Shown one piece after another: positions 18,183 to 27,789 of a stretch of DNA of 38,076 nucleotides. The notes under the pieces are model-generated. The model worked only from the letters and a program-made list of their open reading frames with translations. It did not search any database and was not told the DNA's origin. Made by a program: the position numbers and the translations under genes. The first letter of the stretch is position 1. Each line of letters begins with the position of its first letter. The stretch spans positions 64,001-102,076 of the forward strand of contig JBBHKE010003074.1 in assembly GCA_037447655.1 (NCBI GenBank), written 5' to 3'. This DNA is from Zygnema cylindricum. Lineage: Eukaryota > Streptophyta > Zygnematophyceae > Zygnematales > Zygnemataceae.

Positions 18183-19940
18183 CTACCTGTCGCTCATCCC
18201 TACCTCGCTGAAAATGCTATCTTGTTGACTGTCGACATCTTCAATATTTCGGAGGAATTCTCTTGCCCTTGGTCAAGGAGGTTCCACTACCTTGCCGTCG
18301 AAGTGGTTGTGGTGTTTGGTGATTATTGCTTGCAATTGTTGTGTGAGCATGTCTTCTTCCCACCGTCCGTCACGTAAGGACAAGCCACATTGAATCATGG
18401 CTTTTCTCGCATAACTCATCCCGTTTTTGTCTCTCATCGCATTAACCTCTCGGATAGAGTCCCTTGCCAATTTCAGAAAAAAATTCCTTACCTGGTTGAA
18501 CCAATTTTCCGGACCATCCATGGCTCGAAGGTTTAGCCCATTGCCCGGTTTCAATTCCTTTCGCCTTCCAACTGTCCCATATGCAAGTCCACACATCCTT
18601 GATTTTAGAAATCATGAAAGAGTCGGCCGGTTGAACAAGATGCGTTGTATTAGGGGGGAAAAAGTGTAAAATGATGTTTTTTGCTTGTAGAACTCGCTCC
18701 AACTCATCTGACATATTATGACCACCACAATTGTCCTGGAACATAATTTTTTGTCGTCCTTCCCGGTCCTCTTGATAAGACCTCGCCTCTTCAAACCATT
18801 GTGGGAACACCGTTTTATCATTCCAACCTTTGGACAGGTCCGATAACAAACACTTGAAAAGAAATGTAATGGACAAAAAAAAGAAAATATTAACACTTTA
18901 TATTGCTTGCATAAATTTGCCCTAGCGGGAAAGTAAGCTACGTATACCGTAGGTAGCTTATAATAGGAGTCATTGTTTGAGATAAGAGAAGTTAGAGAGT
19001 TAAAAAACGAAAAAGTCGTAATGTTGTAGTGGGAGAGGGAGGGAGAAAGTATGAGAGGGAGAGGTAGAGAGATATAGATATAAAAGGAGACACAAATAGA
19101 TAGATGGAAAAAGATAGAGAGACCTTCATGAAAGAAAAAAAAGACATCAAAATTAAAATGAACCCATTAGAGTAGGGAGAAAAAACTCAACCGGGACGGT
19201 GTCTGGTAAACCTTGTATCGAGGAATTTCTGCCACGATTTGCAAAAATTATCATCGGGCTCTCGATTCGTGCGTTCACCCCTCTTGTGATTCTTACCATG
19301 AGAGTCATGGATTCACCTCCTCTGATGATGTCGGCGTATTTCACCACATCATCCCTGCGAAACCCCAATGTCTTCCCATTATCGGTGTTGACGATCACGT
19401 GTGTTTCATCCATGTTTTTCACAAGGTCTTCGTTGAAAATTCTTGGTATACATGCGACGACAAACCAAAAGAAACAAATCTCATACTTTGTTAGTATATT
19501 TCATTAAGTACGAAATAAAACGAAAACAAGACACAATACAAATAAAGAAAACATTATTATAATAACTTCATAATCAAGAGTGGCTCACCGGATTCAAAAC
19601 CCCGTTTTAGTATGCCCATGTGGAAGGCAACGGTCCGCTCGATGTAGTCCTCTTTCTCGGGACTACATTGTAGTTTCCCCTTTTGGGCACGCACAACGAT
19701 GTTGTGCTTTTCCTGACACCTTTGCACCCACCTTTCATTGATTATTGGATGTATTTCGGACCCGTCATTGTTGAACCATTCCGGGCCGTACTCATTTTTC
19801 TTTTGTCTTATTATGTCCTTTGCGATGTCCCCGAGAATTGTGGTGGACATCTTCATACCCACTTTCTTAAACCGTTGAAAATCCTCAAGTACCTCTTCAT
19901 GTATAAATTTGGAAGCAACAGATAACGACAAAAGAGACAA
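18183..19940 (-). pseudogene. pogo/Tigger-like (Tc1/mariner superfamily) transposase gene
   Basis: Three coding blocks in order on the minus strand. 19940-19590 has IRQKKNEYGPEWFNNDGS and a CENP-B/Tc5-type DNA-binding helix region (INERWVQRC...VRAQKGKLQCS). 19441-19190 has NMDETHVIVNTDNGKTLGFR with the first catalytic Asp (19408-19410), then GLPDTVP. 18860-18275 has QDNCGGHNMSDEL with the second Asp (18733-18735) and FFPPNTTHLVQPADSF with the third (18622-18624), 36 residues between them. GT/AG borders near 19588/19442 and 19188/18855 suggest introns. It is dead: a one-base shift near 18840 (CPK against SKGW frames) and an in-frame TGA at 18273-18275, after which the frame stays open to TAG at 18183. 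A possible N-terminal piece lies at 20695-20471. Confidence 0.75.
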
Positions 19941-20927
19941 GAAGAAAACAAAAGGAGAAGCACAGAGGAGAATATATTATCTCAATATAATCAGTGAAAT
20001 GGATGTACAGAACAGATTAAGTACTTAGTCTAGCTCTACATTTAGAGTGGACGGGTTACACGACGTCCACAAAAGAATTGAAGCCGTAAAGGACAAAAAG
20101 GTGTAACTAGTGACGGCCGATGACAAGGTCAGTGGACGGTAGAGCTAAGAAAAAAAAGAATATTTCGTACATGGTATCGTGAATGAAAGAATCAAAAATC
20201 TACAATAAATATTGTGAAGGTACAATTTAACGTACGCAAAAAAAGGTGCGACGGACGTAATCAACAAAAATAATATTCCACTAAGCTAAAAGACAAAATA
20301 GTTACAATGATTGCAAAGTGTGTTTGGATAATGATAAAGGTATCCGTAAACGAACAACAAAGTTACATAAACCAACGTAAATGGAGGTGAACTGACGTAA
20401 AGGGACGTAAAATGACACTACATACTAAAAATAGCGTATGCACAAACATACATTCAAAAAGTACGGTTCATTAATTACACAACAAAAATTGTACTTCAAC
20501 AACACGTTGGTGATATGTGTCATTTAGAAGGCGAGAATCTCCAAATATTCTAGTCCCATGTATCATAAGTAGTTCCTGTTTCAGTTTGGGCATCCTTGGT
20601 AATATTTCTTCTTTTGTCTCAATGGGAAATACCCCTCTTACGAAAGAGCCAGAAAGTGAGTACGTTTTTTCCTGCTTTTTTCCTATTTTTTTCAAACGCT
20701 TCTTGTCGGGTTATAAGAGAACCCTTTAGATTCTCGAGGCAGCGAGAGAGTTTATAACTCTTTTCTTAAGTTTGTGTGATCCCCCAAAAAACTTCGTAAA
20801 TTCCTTTACCATCCCTCATATCTTATTGAAAATATCATTAAGACTTTCTAACTGCCTTTCTTTAAATGTGCCTCCTCCATAATCCTACGCGCCACCTTTT
20901 TTCACATCATCTTCAACAGGTAGCCTC
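19941..20927. other. Stretch with no firmly recognised gene
   Basis: A 74-codon minus-strand open stretch (20471-20695, with GTRIFGDSRLLND) could be an N-terminal exon of the transposase at 18183-19940, but I cannot show it. The rest is AT-rich, with several ACGTAA/CGTACG strings and no feature I can support. Confidence 0.35.
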
Positions 20928-21425
20928 TGTTTTTTTGGAAAGCCTTAGCCCTCTTTATGCTTCGGAATGTGAGAGAGAGTTTTAGGACTTAGAATGTTTC
21001 CAGTAAGTACGGTCGGATACGAACCAGAATTGGTGTTACGGTGACTCATTCAGGAGTACACTGATGAATACACGCCCGGTACACGCATCTGTACAAGGGA
21101 GAACGTATTTCGGACATGGGAGAACGTATTCCGGAATATCCGTCTGTTGGCGTACAGATACACTTGAGGACCGGAATGACAGGTGGCGGTTCACCTATGG
21201 ACCTTAATGTGATATGCGGGTGGCGGACGGAGACCACCGACAAATGGGGGTTTGAGTGGATCGTGTACAAGATGATCTGACGTGGAATACGGAATCCTAC
21301 GTAGTTGTAAATATTCGTTTGCACTGGTTTTTATCTTTACTTGATTAGTTGATTAGTGTACGATTCATTTGTTTGACATACCTTGTTATTTCGGGTATAA
21401 GCACATTATTAGTTGACATTAGATC
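20928..21425 (+). repeat. Partial LTR, plus orientation (left arm of inverted pair)
   Basis: Starts TGTTTTTTTGGAA and aligns, in opposite orientation, with the LTR at 21426-22043 over about 450 bp. Shared blocks include TTTTAGGACTTAGAATG, TTGGTGTTAC, GTTGTAAATATTCGTT, TTGATTAGTTGATTAGTGTA and TTTGACATACCTTGT. It is cut at 21425 by the other LTR. The internal region belonging to it is not in the window. Confidence 0.75.
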
Positions 21426-22043
21426 TGTGACATATTCAGAGGTAAAATTACCAAGAACATCATGTACATTTATTGATACAAATTGTTCCTAACTCCAAAA
21501 ATGACTAAGTCTTACTCATATACACTGAATCTTCACTATTGAACGTACGGAGGCATACCTGCTGTAAATCTAGCAACTTGACAAAACTAATACTGTGCGT
21601 GTACCCGAAATGACAAGGTATGTCAAACAAAGGAGTCCTACACTAATCAACTAATCAAATAAAGACAGACCAATTTTAACGAATATTTACAACTACGTAG
21701 GATTCCGTAATCCACGTCAGATCATCGTGTACATGATCCATTCTGACCAACATCTTCGTCCGCCGCCCGCATATCAAATTAGAGTCCGTTGGTGAACCTC
21801 CATGTATCATTTCGGTCCTCAAGTGTATCCGTACACCAACAGACAGATATTCTGGTATACGTTCTTCCTTGTAGTGACGCGTGTACCGGGAGTGTATTAA
21901 TCATGGTACTCCTCAATGAGTCACTGTAACACCAATTATGGTTCGTACTCAACCGGACTTACAGAAAACATTCTAAGTCCTAAAAGTCTCTCTCTCGTTC
22001 ACATTCTGGGGCATAGGGAGGACTAAAGATTTCCAAAACAACA
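21426..22043 (-). repeat. 3' LTR of copia element G (right arm of inverted pair)
   Basis: A 618-bp LTR with TG/CA ends in plus orientation. On the minus strand it begins TGTTGTTTTGGAAATC at 22043, directly after a polypurine tract, and ends with ATGTCACA. It belongs to the pol remnant at 22084-24395. It forms a long inverted repeat with 20928-21425. Confidence 0.75.
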
Positions 22044-22053
22044 CTCCCTTAAA
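22044..22053 (-). other. Polypurine tract of element G
   Basis: The minus strand reads TTTAAGGGAG and directly abuts the LTR start TGTTG. It parallels the AAGGGGAG tract of the full-length element. Confidence 0.7.
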
Positions 22054-22083
22054 GCTTTCGACTCTACTAGCCACTTAGACCAC

Positions 22084-22897
22084 ATGCCTCTCTGAAAAAC
22101 TGTTATTTAGGTGTTGGCAAGGGTTTAATCATCATGTCAGCAACCATCTGCTCATTTGGTAAATAACTGAGTTTCAAAACTCTTCCCATAACCTTCTCTC
22201 TCACAAAATGCAGCTTAATGTCAACGTGTTTGCTCTTGAAGTGATGGCTAGGGTTAGATGCAATAGCTATGGCAGCCTGATTCTCACACAACACTTTTTG
22301 AGGCCCAAACTAAATAAACAAAAGCTCTAAAAAGAGAGACTTTACTCAAAGTAACTCATTGACAACTGAGCTGGACGCCATGTACTCATCCTCCATAGTA
22401 GACTGAGCTGTCACCTTCTAAAATGTGTTGCTCCAACAGCATGTCCCATTCCAAATCTTCGGAATATATCCGGTGGTAGAGTGTCGGCTTGGCATGTCTC
22501 CATAGCTCGTATCGCTCCATGTCTGAATTTTCACTTCCTCTCCACCGAGAGAGAGAAAGAGATTTCGAGTTCCTGCAAGATACCGAAGAACTCTCTTTGC
22601 CGCCTCCCAGTCTGACTTTTTTGGATTTTGCAGACTTTGGCTTAAGGCTTTAACAACTGCTGCAAAATCCGGACGGGTACAATTCATGAAGTAGATAAGT
22701 CTTCCGACAATTTGTCTATAAGGAATAGAGGACATAGAATCTGCCTCCCCAGACTCCAAAAAGTCATCAATCACAACCCCACCATCTGATCCTTTCCCCT
22801 CTATTTTCTGTTTGAACTCCATAGGAGTAACACTCCCCTTTGCTTCTGACATGCCAAACCTTTTAAGCATGTTCCCAATAGCTTTTTTCTGTGTCAA
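22084..22897 (-). pseudogene. pol: copia pol, RT C-terminus and RNase H (element G), broken
   Basis: 22897-22418 reads AIGNMLKRFG, IPYRQIVGRLIYFMNCTRPDFAAVV, WEAAKRVLRYLAGTRN and the RNase H start TWSDTSYGDMPSR. 22390-22294 has the degraded EAEYMA helix (MEDEYMA). 22294-22103 has CENQAAIAIASNPSHHFKSKHVDI, where the third RNase H Asp is Glu (C-E-N-Q), and VADMMIKPLPTPK followed by a stop. Frame breaks lie between these pieces. Closest in pattern to element B at 1777-2540. Confidence 0.85.
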
Positions 22898-23049
22898 TTA
22901 AATCTATCGTTGTTTTCTATCCTTTTCTACCTAAATTCCCAAAATATACTTAACCTCCCCTAAATCTTTCATTTGAAATTGGGAATTAAGAGTTGTTTTT
23001 TGTTAATTTCATTAATAGATTTGCTCAGCAGCATTAAATGATCTATATA

Positions 23050-23094
<45 letters not shown>

Positions 23095-23620
23095 CTCCAT
23101 CTTATCTTTCCATTTCATAAATTGAATGATCTAAACAAATTCTAGTAAAACCAAGACTCGTCAAAAATTCATCTAGTTTTAGGTTCCATCGTCGGAGCCT
23201 GCTTCAGACCATAAAAGGACTTCAACAGTTTACAAACCTCATTTTCTTTCCCCTTTTCTGCATACCCCTCTGGTTGCTTCATATATATAACTTCCTCTAA
23301 ATCCCCATGCAAGAAAGTTGTTTTCACATCCATCTGATAAAGTTCCATATTCTCGATTGCTACTAGAGATAAAAAAAATCCTAACAGTAAGAAAGCGACC
23401 TACAGGTGAGAAAGTCTCCTCATGATTAATACCATGTTTTTGGCTATAACCTGTAGAAACAAGCCTGGCCTTATATCTCTCAATGGTATTATCAAGATTC
23501 AATTTTAACTTAAAGACCCACTTACAACTGATCGCTTTCTGATCCAGTGGAAGTTCCACAAGCTCCCATATTTGAGCCTCTATGATTGACTTTATCTCAT
23601 CATTTGCCGCAGCAATCCAC
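22898..23620 (-). pseudogene. pol: copia pol, RT core (element G), broken
   Basis: 23559-23239 has CKWVFKLKLNLDNTIERYKARL and [16 protein letters not shown], then a frame change in the segment that should carry KTAFLNGE. The active-site box region near 23030-23050 reads YIDHLMLLSKS, so the second Asp of the usual Y-x-D-D is His. The segment just before it is replaced by an AT dinucleotide tract. Confidence 0.8.
23057..23093. repeat. (AT)n microsatellite
   Basis: About 37 bases of uninterrupted AT inside the RT region of element G. A shorter run occurs at about 1439-1460 in the LTR of element A. Confidence 0.95.
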
Positions 23621-24395
23621 TAATCTTTTTCCAAAACGGAAAAGGCCTGTTGAATGGTAAGAGGATCCATTGTGCTTGCAGAATAAGCATGGTCCACTCG
23701 ATCACCTCTCAACCGGCTGCTTGTCTTCTTCCCCCCGAAAAATCTGAAGTATGAACTGCAGTTCCACGGCGTGTCTCGAAGGAGGAGGAGGAGGAGGAGG
23801 TTCAATTGCATCTACAACAATAGGAGGATCTGGCTGCCCAAAAACATATGGCATTTCGGAGGTAGAAGAGGAACGGGAAGCAGTCGATTGCTTAATAGAA
23901 ATATTCTCAAGGATAATATATTCTTGCATTTTTTCTTTCTTTTCCGCCTAATTCATGCTAAAAACATCGACAGACTGACTTTTTTCCTTGATCTGAACAT
24001 TCTTAGCAATCTGAATTGTATTTTTCTCAGGATTATACACTCTATATCCTACAGATTCATCATTATAGCCCGTAAATATGTCAGACTGACTTTCTTCCTT
24101 GATCTGAACATTCTTAGCAATTTGAATTGTATTTTTCTCAGGATTATACACTCTATATCCTACAGATTCATCATCATAGCCCATAAATATGCCAGGTACA
24201 GATTTCAGACTTAATTTCCAATTTGGAAGATTATCTAACATAAATTATTTGTTGCCAAAGACTCTAAAGTGACTGACATACGACTTCCTTTCTGTCCACA
24301 TTTCCTAAGGTGTTTTATCCTTGACAGATTAAGGCTACGTACACGATTGAGGGGGCTAAGATTAGATGCCACATTCTGAGCCCATAATTTTGGAG
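23621..24395 (-). pseudogene. pol: copia integrase C-terminus and linker (element G)
   Basis: 24241-23948 reads the family segment GYDDESVGYRVYNPEKNTI, homologous to VGYDEDVKGYRVYDLAKKDI of the full-length element. It is duplicated once in frame. 23930-23620 is the Pro/Ser-rich linker. 24395-24245 keeps scraps of the integrase end (LNRVR, MWTERKSYVSHFRVFG in alternating frames). The rest of integrase, protease and gag is missing; at about 24395 the sequence changes to an hAT transposase remnant. Confidence 0.75.
23971..24192. repeat. 111-bp in-frame tandem duplication in pol
   Basis: Copies 23971-24081 and 24082-24192 differ at only a few positions. 111 bp is 37 codons, so the duplication kept the reading frame and doubled the segment containing ESVGYRVYNPEKNTIQIAKN. 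Confidence 0.9.
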
Positions 24396-25152
24396 GAGAG
24401 TGACACAAGCTGTGACAATATCAAAGCTTTTGCTGCGGTTGATGACGGAGTGTGACAAAGGTGCCCTAAATGTGGGGAAGGTATATTGCGGTTTTTACAT
24501 AATTGGACATTTTTGCAAAATTTATCTTGCGATAGAGGAGAAAGAAATTTTCAAGGCATGCAAATTTTGGAGGAGCTTAAGACATGTTGGATGGCAAGGT
24601 GGAAGATGGCATATAGCCCCATGTATACAGCCGACTTTGTACTCGATCCGGAGTACTAAAGGATGCATATGGGCAATATACAAACTTCACAATAATGGAA
24701 GGTTTTTGGACAATGCTTCAGAGGATGTTACTAAATGTGGAAGAGCAAGCTCACGTTGAGTTGTCTAAATATAGAGGTTTTGAGGGAGTTTTTTGTAGAG
24801 AGGTAACAAAAGCTTGTGCAAGAAAGATGTCAGGGTGGGAATGGTGGCAACAGACGGGGTCCATCACCCGTATCTTGCAAAAGGTAGCAATAAAAATCCT
24901 TGTACAGTGCTCATTGCCAACTCATGTGAGCGGAATTGGTCAACCTATGACCATTTTTACTTTAATAAAAGAAATAAGTTGACGCCTAAAGGGGCCAATG
25001 ATATGGTATAGGTCTTCAACAATCTCAGACTGTTACAAAAGACTAGAGATGTCAACTACGAAGAGAACATGATAGCATGTGAAGAAGAGGAAAGAGAGGT
25101 AGTGGAAGAGGATTTTGATGAAGATATGATTAGCTTAAATTTAGAGGAATGA
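24396..25152 (+). pseudogene. hAT-superfamily transposase, C-terminal part
   Basis: The plus strand shows the typical hAT C-terminal order: ADFVLDPEY near 24620-24660, SKYRGFEGVF, WEWWQQTGSITRILQKVAIKIL (24834-24900), then in another frame CERNWSTYDHFYFNKRNKLTPKGANDMV (about 24925-25010), VFNNLRLL, and an acidic tail ending LNLEE and a stop at about 25152. The CERNWS block belongs to the hAT dimerisation domain of plant-type elements. One frameshift (about 24915) and an in-frame stop (about 25009) make it non-functional. The DNA-binding zinc finger and the first part of the catalytic domain are absent, cut at the junction with element G. Confidence 0.75.
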
Positions 25153-26376
25153 GATTTTGAGTAAAGACAAATGAAGGAGATATGTGTATTTTTTTCATAG
25201 TTCAATGTGATTTTTTTTTTTAATTATTGACAAGTTATGTTGGGCCATGCTGAATGTTGAAAAAGGTAATGTGTATACTGTCTCTCCTTTGTTTGTAAAC
25301 AGTCGTAGACTCTCTGAGAAATTTAGAGAGAAGGTCATGGATGTCTGTTAGATGATCTCAAACAAACAAAAAATATGACTCTGTCAAATCTCCGAGAAAT
25401 TGAGAGAGAAGGCCAAGGTTGCCTGATGATCTCAGACAGACAAAAAATATAACTCCAAAGAGTAGTATTGGCCAGTACTTGAACCTAGCCCTTAAAGTTG
25501 CCGTACTAGCCTATCGATCAGTCGTCCATAACCAGTTGATGTAATGATTGACTTAAATTTAGAGGAAGCAGATTTTGAGTAAAGACAGATGAATGAGATA
25601 TGTGTATTTTTTTCTTGGTTGAATGTGATTTTTATTTTTTTAATTATTGTCATGTTATGTTGGGCCATGCTGAATGTTGAAAAAAGTAATGTGTATATTG
25701 TCTCTCATTTGTTTGTAAGCAGTCGTCGACTCTCCAAAAAATTGAGAAAGAAGGTCATGGATGCTTGTCAGATGATCTCAGACAAATGAGTGAGAAGGCC
25801 ATGTGACACTGTCAAATCTCCGAGAAATAGAGAGAGAAGGCCATGGCTAGACAAAAAACATGACTCTGTTAGAAAGAATGGTATTGGCCAGGACTTGAAC
25901 CTAGCCCTTAAAGTTGTCGTACTAGCCTATCGATCAGTCGTCCATAACCAGTTGATGTAATGATTGACTTAAATTTAGAGGAAGCAGATTGATTTTTATT
26001 TTTTTAATTATTGTCATGTTATGTTGGACCATGCTGAATGTTGAAAAAAGTAATGTGTATACTGTCTCTCATTTATTTGTAAGCAGTCGTAGACTCTCCA
26101 AAAAATTGAGAAAGAAGGTCATGCCTCTCATTTATTTGTAAGCACTCGTAGACTCTCCAAAAAATTGAGAAAGAAGGTCATGGATGCTTGTCAGATGATC
26201 TCAGACAAATGAGTGAGAAGGCCATGTGACACTGTCAAATCTCCGAGAAATAGAGAGAGAAGGCCATGGCTAGACAAAAAACATGACTATGTTAGAAAGA
26301 ATGGTATGGGCCAAGACTTGAACTTAGTTTTTAAAGTAGCCGTGCTAGCCTAAAGAAGTCCATAACCAGTTGATGT
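25134..26376. repeat. Three tandem repeats of about 417 bp behind the hAT gene
   Basis: Units start at 25134, 25552 and 25968. Each begins with the last codons of the transposase (cttaaatttagaggaa) and continues through a T-rich stretch, ttatgttgggccatgctgaa, a block of gagagagaaggccatgg-type sequence, and a tRNA-like block ending in gtccataaccagttgatgta. Unit 3 lacks about 30 bp near its start and has an internal 59-bp duplication (26066-26124 and 26125-26183). Confidence 0.9.
25870..25945 (-). other. tRNA-like module in the hAT-adjacent repeats
   Basis: On the minus strand the second unit has a perfect B box GGTTCAAGTCC (25891-25901), a weak A-box-like TAGGCTAGTAC about 30 bases upstream, and a T-run (TTTTTTG) downstream. 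The first unit has GGTTCAAGTAC and the third a further decayed form. This fits a tRNA-derived sequence that was copied with the unit; arms cannot be folded fully by eye. Confidence 0.5.
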
Positions 26377-26429
26377 AGAAGAGCTGATACGCAGATGGAG
26401 TGCAATCGTTATATAAATACTAACAGTTG

Positions 26430-26750
26430 GAGAGCGCTCATGTAACAGCAAATGTTCAAATTGCGCATGAAACATTCAAATTTGACAAATGTACGGAGTA
26501 GTACGGATACAAAATTGTACAACGCATTTTACGCACGTATTATTCGCGCGTTCGTTTCGTTCATATTTGTTCAAACTGCATTTTACGCACGATTCAAACG
26601 CGCGAATTATACGTAAGTTACGCATTGAGCAATTTGAAAAAATCGTTAAAATCGTTAATGATTTTGTATCCGTACTATTCCGTACATGTAAAAAAGTTTG
26701 AATTTTACATGTACCGCAGTTTGTACATTTGCCGTTAAATGAGCGCTAAG
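26430..26750. mobile_element. Palindromic MITE-like element
   Basis: About 95 bp at the left end (AGCGCTCATGTAAC from 26433) recur inverted at the right end (ending at 26747). The shared blocks are AGCGCTCAT, GGCAAATGTACA-like and AGTACGGATACAAAAT. The middle is rich in CGCGCG and TTTACGCACG strings. There is no coding capacity. A target duplication is not clear, so superfamily assignment is open. Confidence 0.65.
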
Positions 26751-26789
26751 CAATTGTTTATATTTAAATTATTATCACACTACCATCAA

Positions 26790-26960
26790 CTGTTAAGGAC
26801 GAATGTCAGATATTTATTATGTCAATCTGTATGGTAAGGTTCAAATCCTGCCTAACCTTTTTGTCAGAGTCATATTTTGTGTTTGTCTGAGACTATCTGA
26901 CTGACAGCCAGCCATGGCCTTCTCTCTCATCTCACTGACCACTTTCGTGGGCGTCAATAA
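26790..26960 (+). repeat. Inverted copy of part of the hAT-adjacent repeat, with B box
   Basis: Read on the minus strand this matches the units at 25134-26376 (gagagagaaggccatggct, tctcagacaaac, atatgactctgac, then the tRNA-like block). On the plus strand it has a perfect B box GGTTCAAATCC (26838-26848) followed by TTTTT at 26858-26862. With the direct units it could be the other terminal region of an hAT element or an independent repeat. Confidence 0.6.
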
Positions 26961-27125
26961 TGGCGGCTTCCTTGAAGATTCGTTTTAATGGCGGCATATT
27001 TTTTGTCTATGTGAGACTATCTGACAACCAACCATGGCCTTCTCTCTCTATCTCTCACTAACCACTTCCGTGGCGTCAGTAATGGCGGCTTCCTTGAAGA
27101 TTCGTTTTCATGGCGACTTCTCTAA
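26884..27125. repeat. Imperfect tandem duplication, period about 124 bp
   Basis: The blocks gactatctgac, ccatggccttctctctc, ccacttcgtgg-like and aatggcggcttccttgaag occur twice, at about 26884-27000 and 27008-27120. Confidence 0.8.
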
Positions 27126-27184
27126 AAAAAAATTGAAGAAGACGATCGTACAGAATTCAAACTTACCGCGCGCAAATGGTGCAG

Positions 27185-27382
27185 CAGTGCAACGTCTCTT
27201 TTTGTAAAAGTCTGTACATTTTCGATAAAATTCCGTACATTTCCCGTAAAATTCTTGTTCAGTTTACCGGACAAAAAGTAAGAAGAAGTTCAACGTATCT
27301 TTTCGTCAAAGTCCGTACATTTCCCGTAAAAAACCTTACATTTCCCGTAAATTTTCCGTTCAATTTACCAGACAGAAAGTAA
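27185..27382. repeat. Imperfect tandem duplication with CCGTACATTTCCCGTAAA blocks
   Basis: Two units of roughly 100 bp share ncaacgt.tctttt, aaagtc.gtacatt, ccgtacatttcccgtaaa and cagtttaccggacaaaaag (second unit caatttaccagacagaaag). No stable coding sense is evident. Confidence 0.75.
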
Positions 27383-27789
27383 TCCGTGTTTTTTGTTATT
27401 TTTTTCAAAAGTCACGAATTATAAGTAGAAATCGGAAAAAAAGAAAAAATTACACGATTTGAACAACCATGGTTTTGTGCCTACGATCCGACTTGAACAA
27501 CTATGATGTGTTGTTATTTTTTTCTTGGCGAAAGGCCTCTAATCCAAATTAGAGTTGATAACGCTAACTGATTTTTTACACTAATTTTTTCTTAACGCTT
27601 ATATTGTAGCGATTAACGGTGTACTTTCACTACGGAATATGGAACCGTTCGTCTGAAGTACGGATCGTTAAATATTGATTATCGGTAGGTCAAAAGAAGG
27701 TACATATCGGTTATCGGCAAAAGGCTACCGATACAAAACACTAAATCACTATTGAATGCTGTTTGACCATCCAATTTTTGAGTTGTCAG

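Noticed and set aside
20928-22043. Single large foldback DNA transposon
   Set aside because: The right arm directly follows a polypurine tract and copia pol in the right orientation, so it is an LTR. The left arm matches that LTR inverted.
23771-24214. 147-codon plus-strand frame beginning with an Arg run
   Set aside because: It is antisense to the copia linker and the duplicated integrase segment. The repeat in it mirrors the minus-strand duplication.
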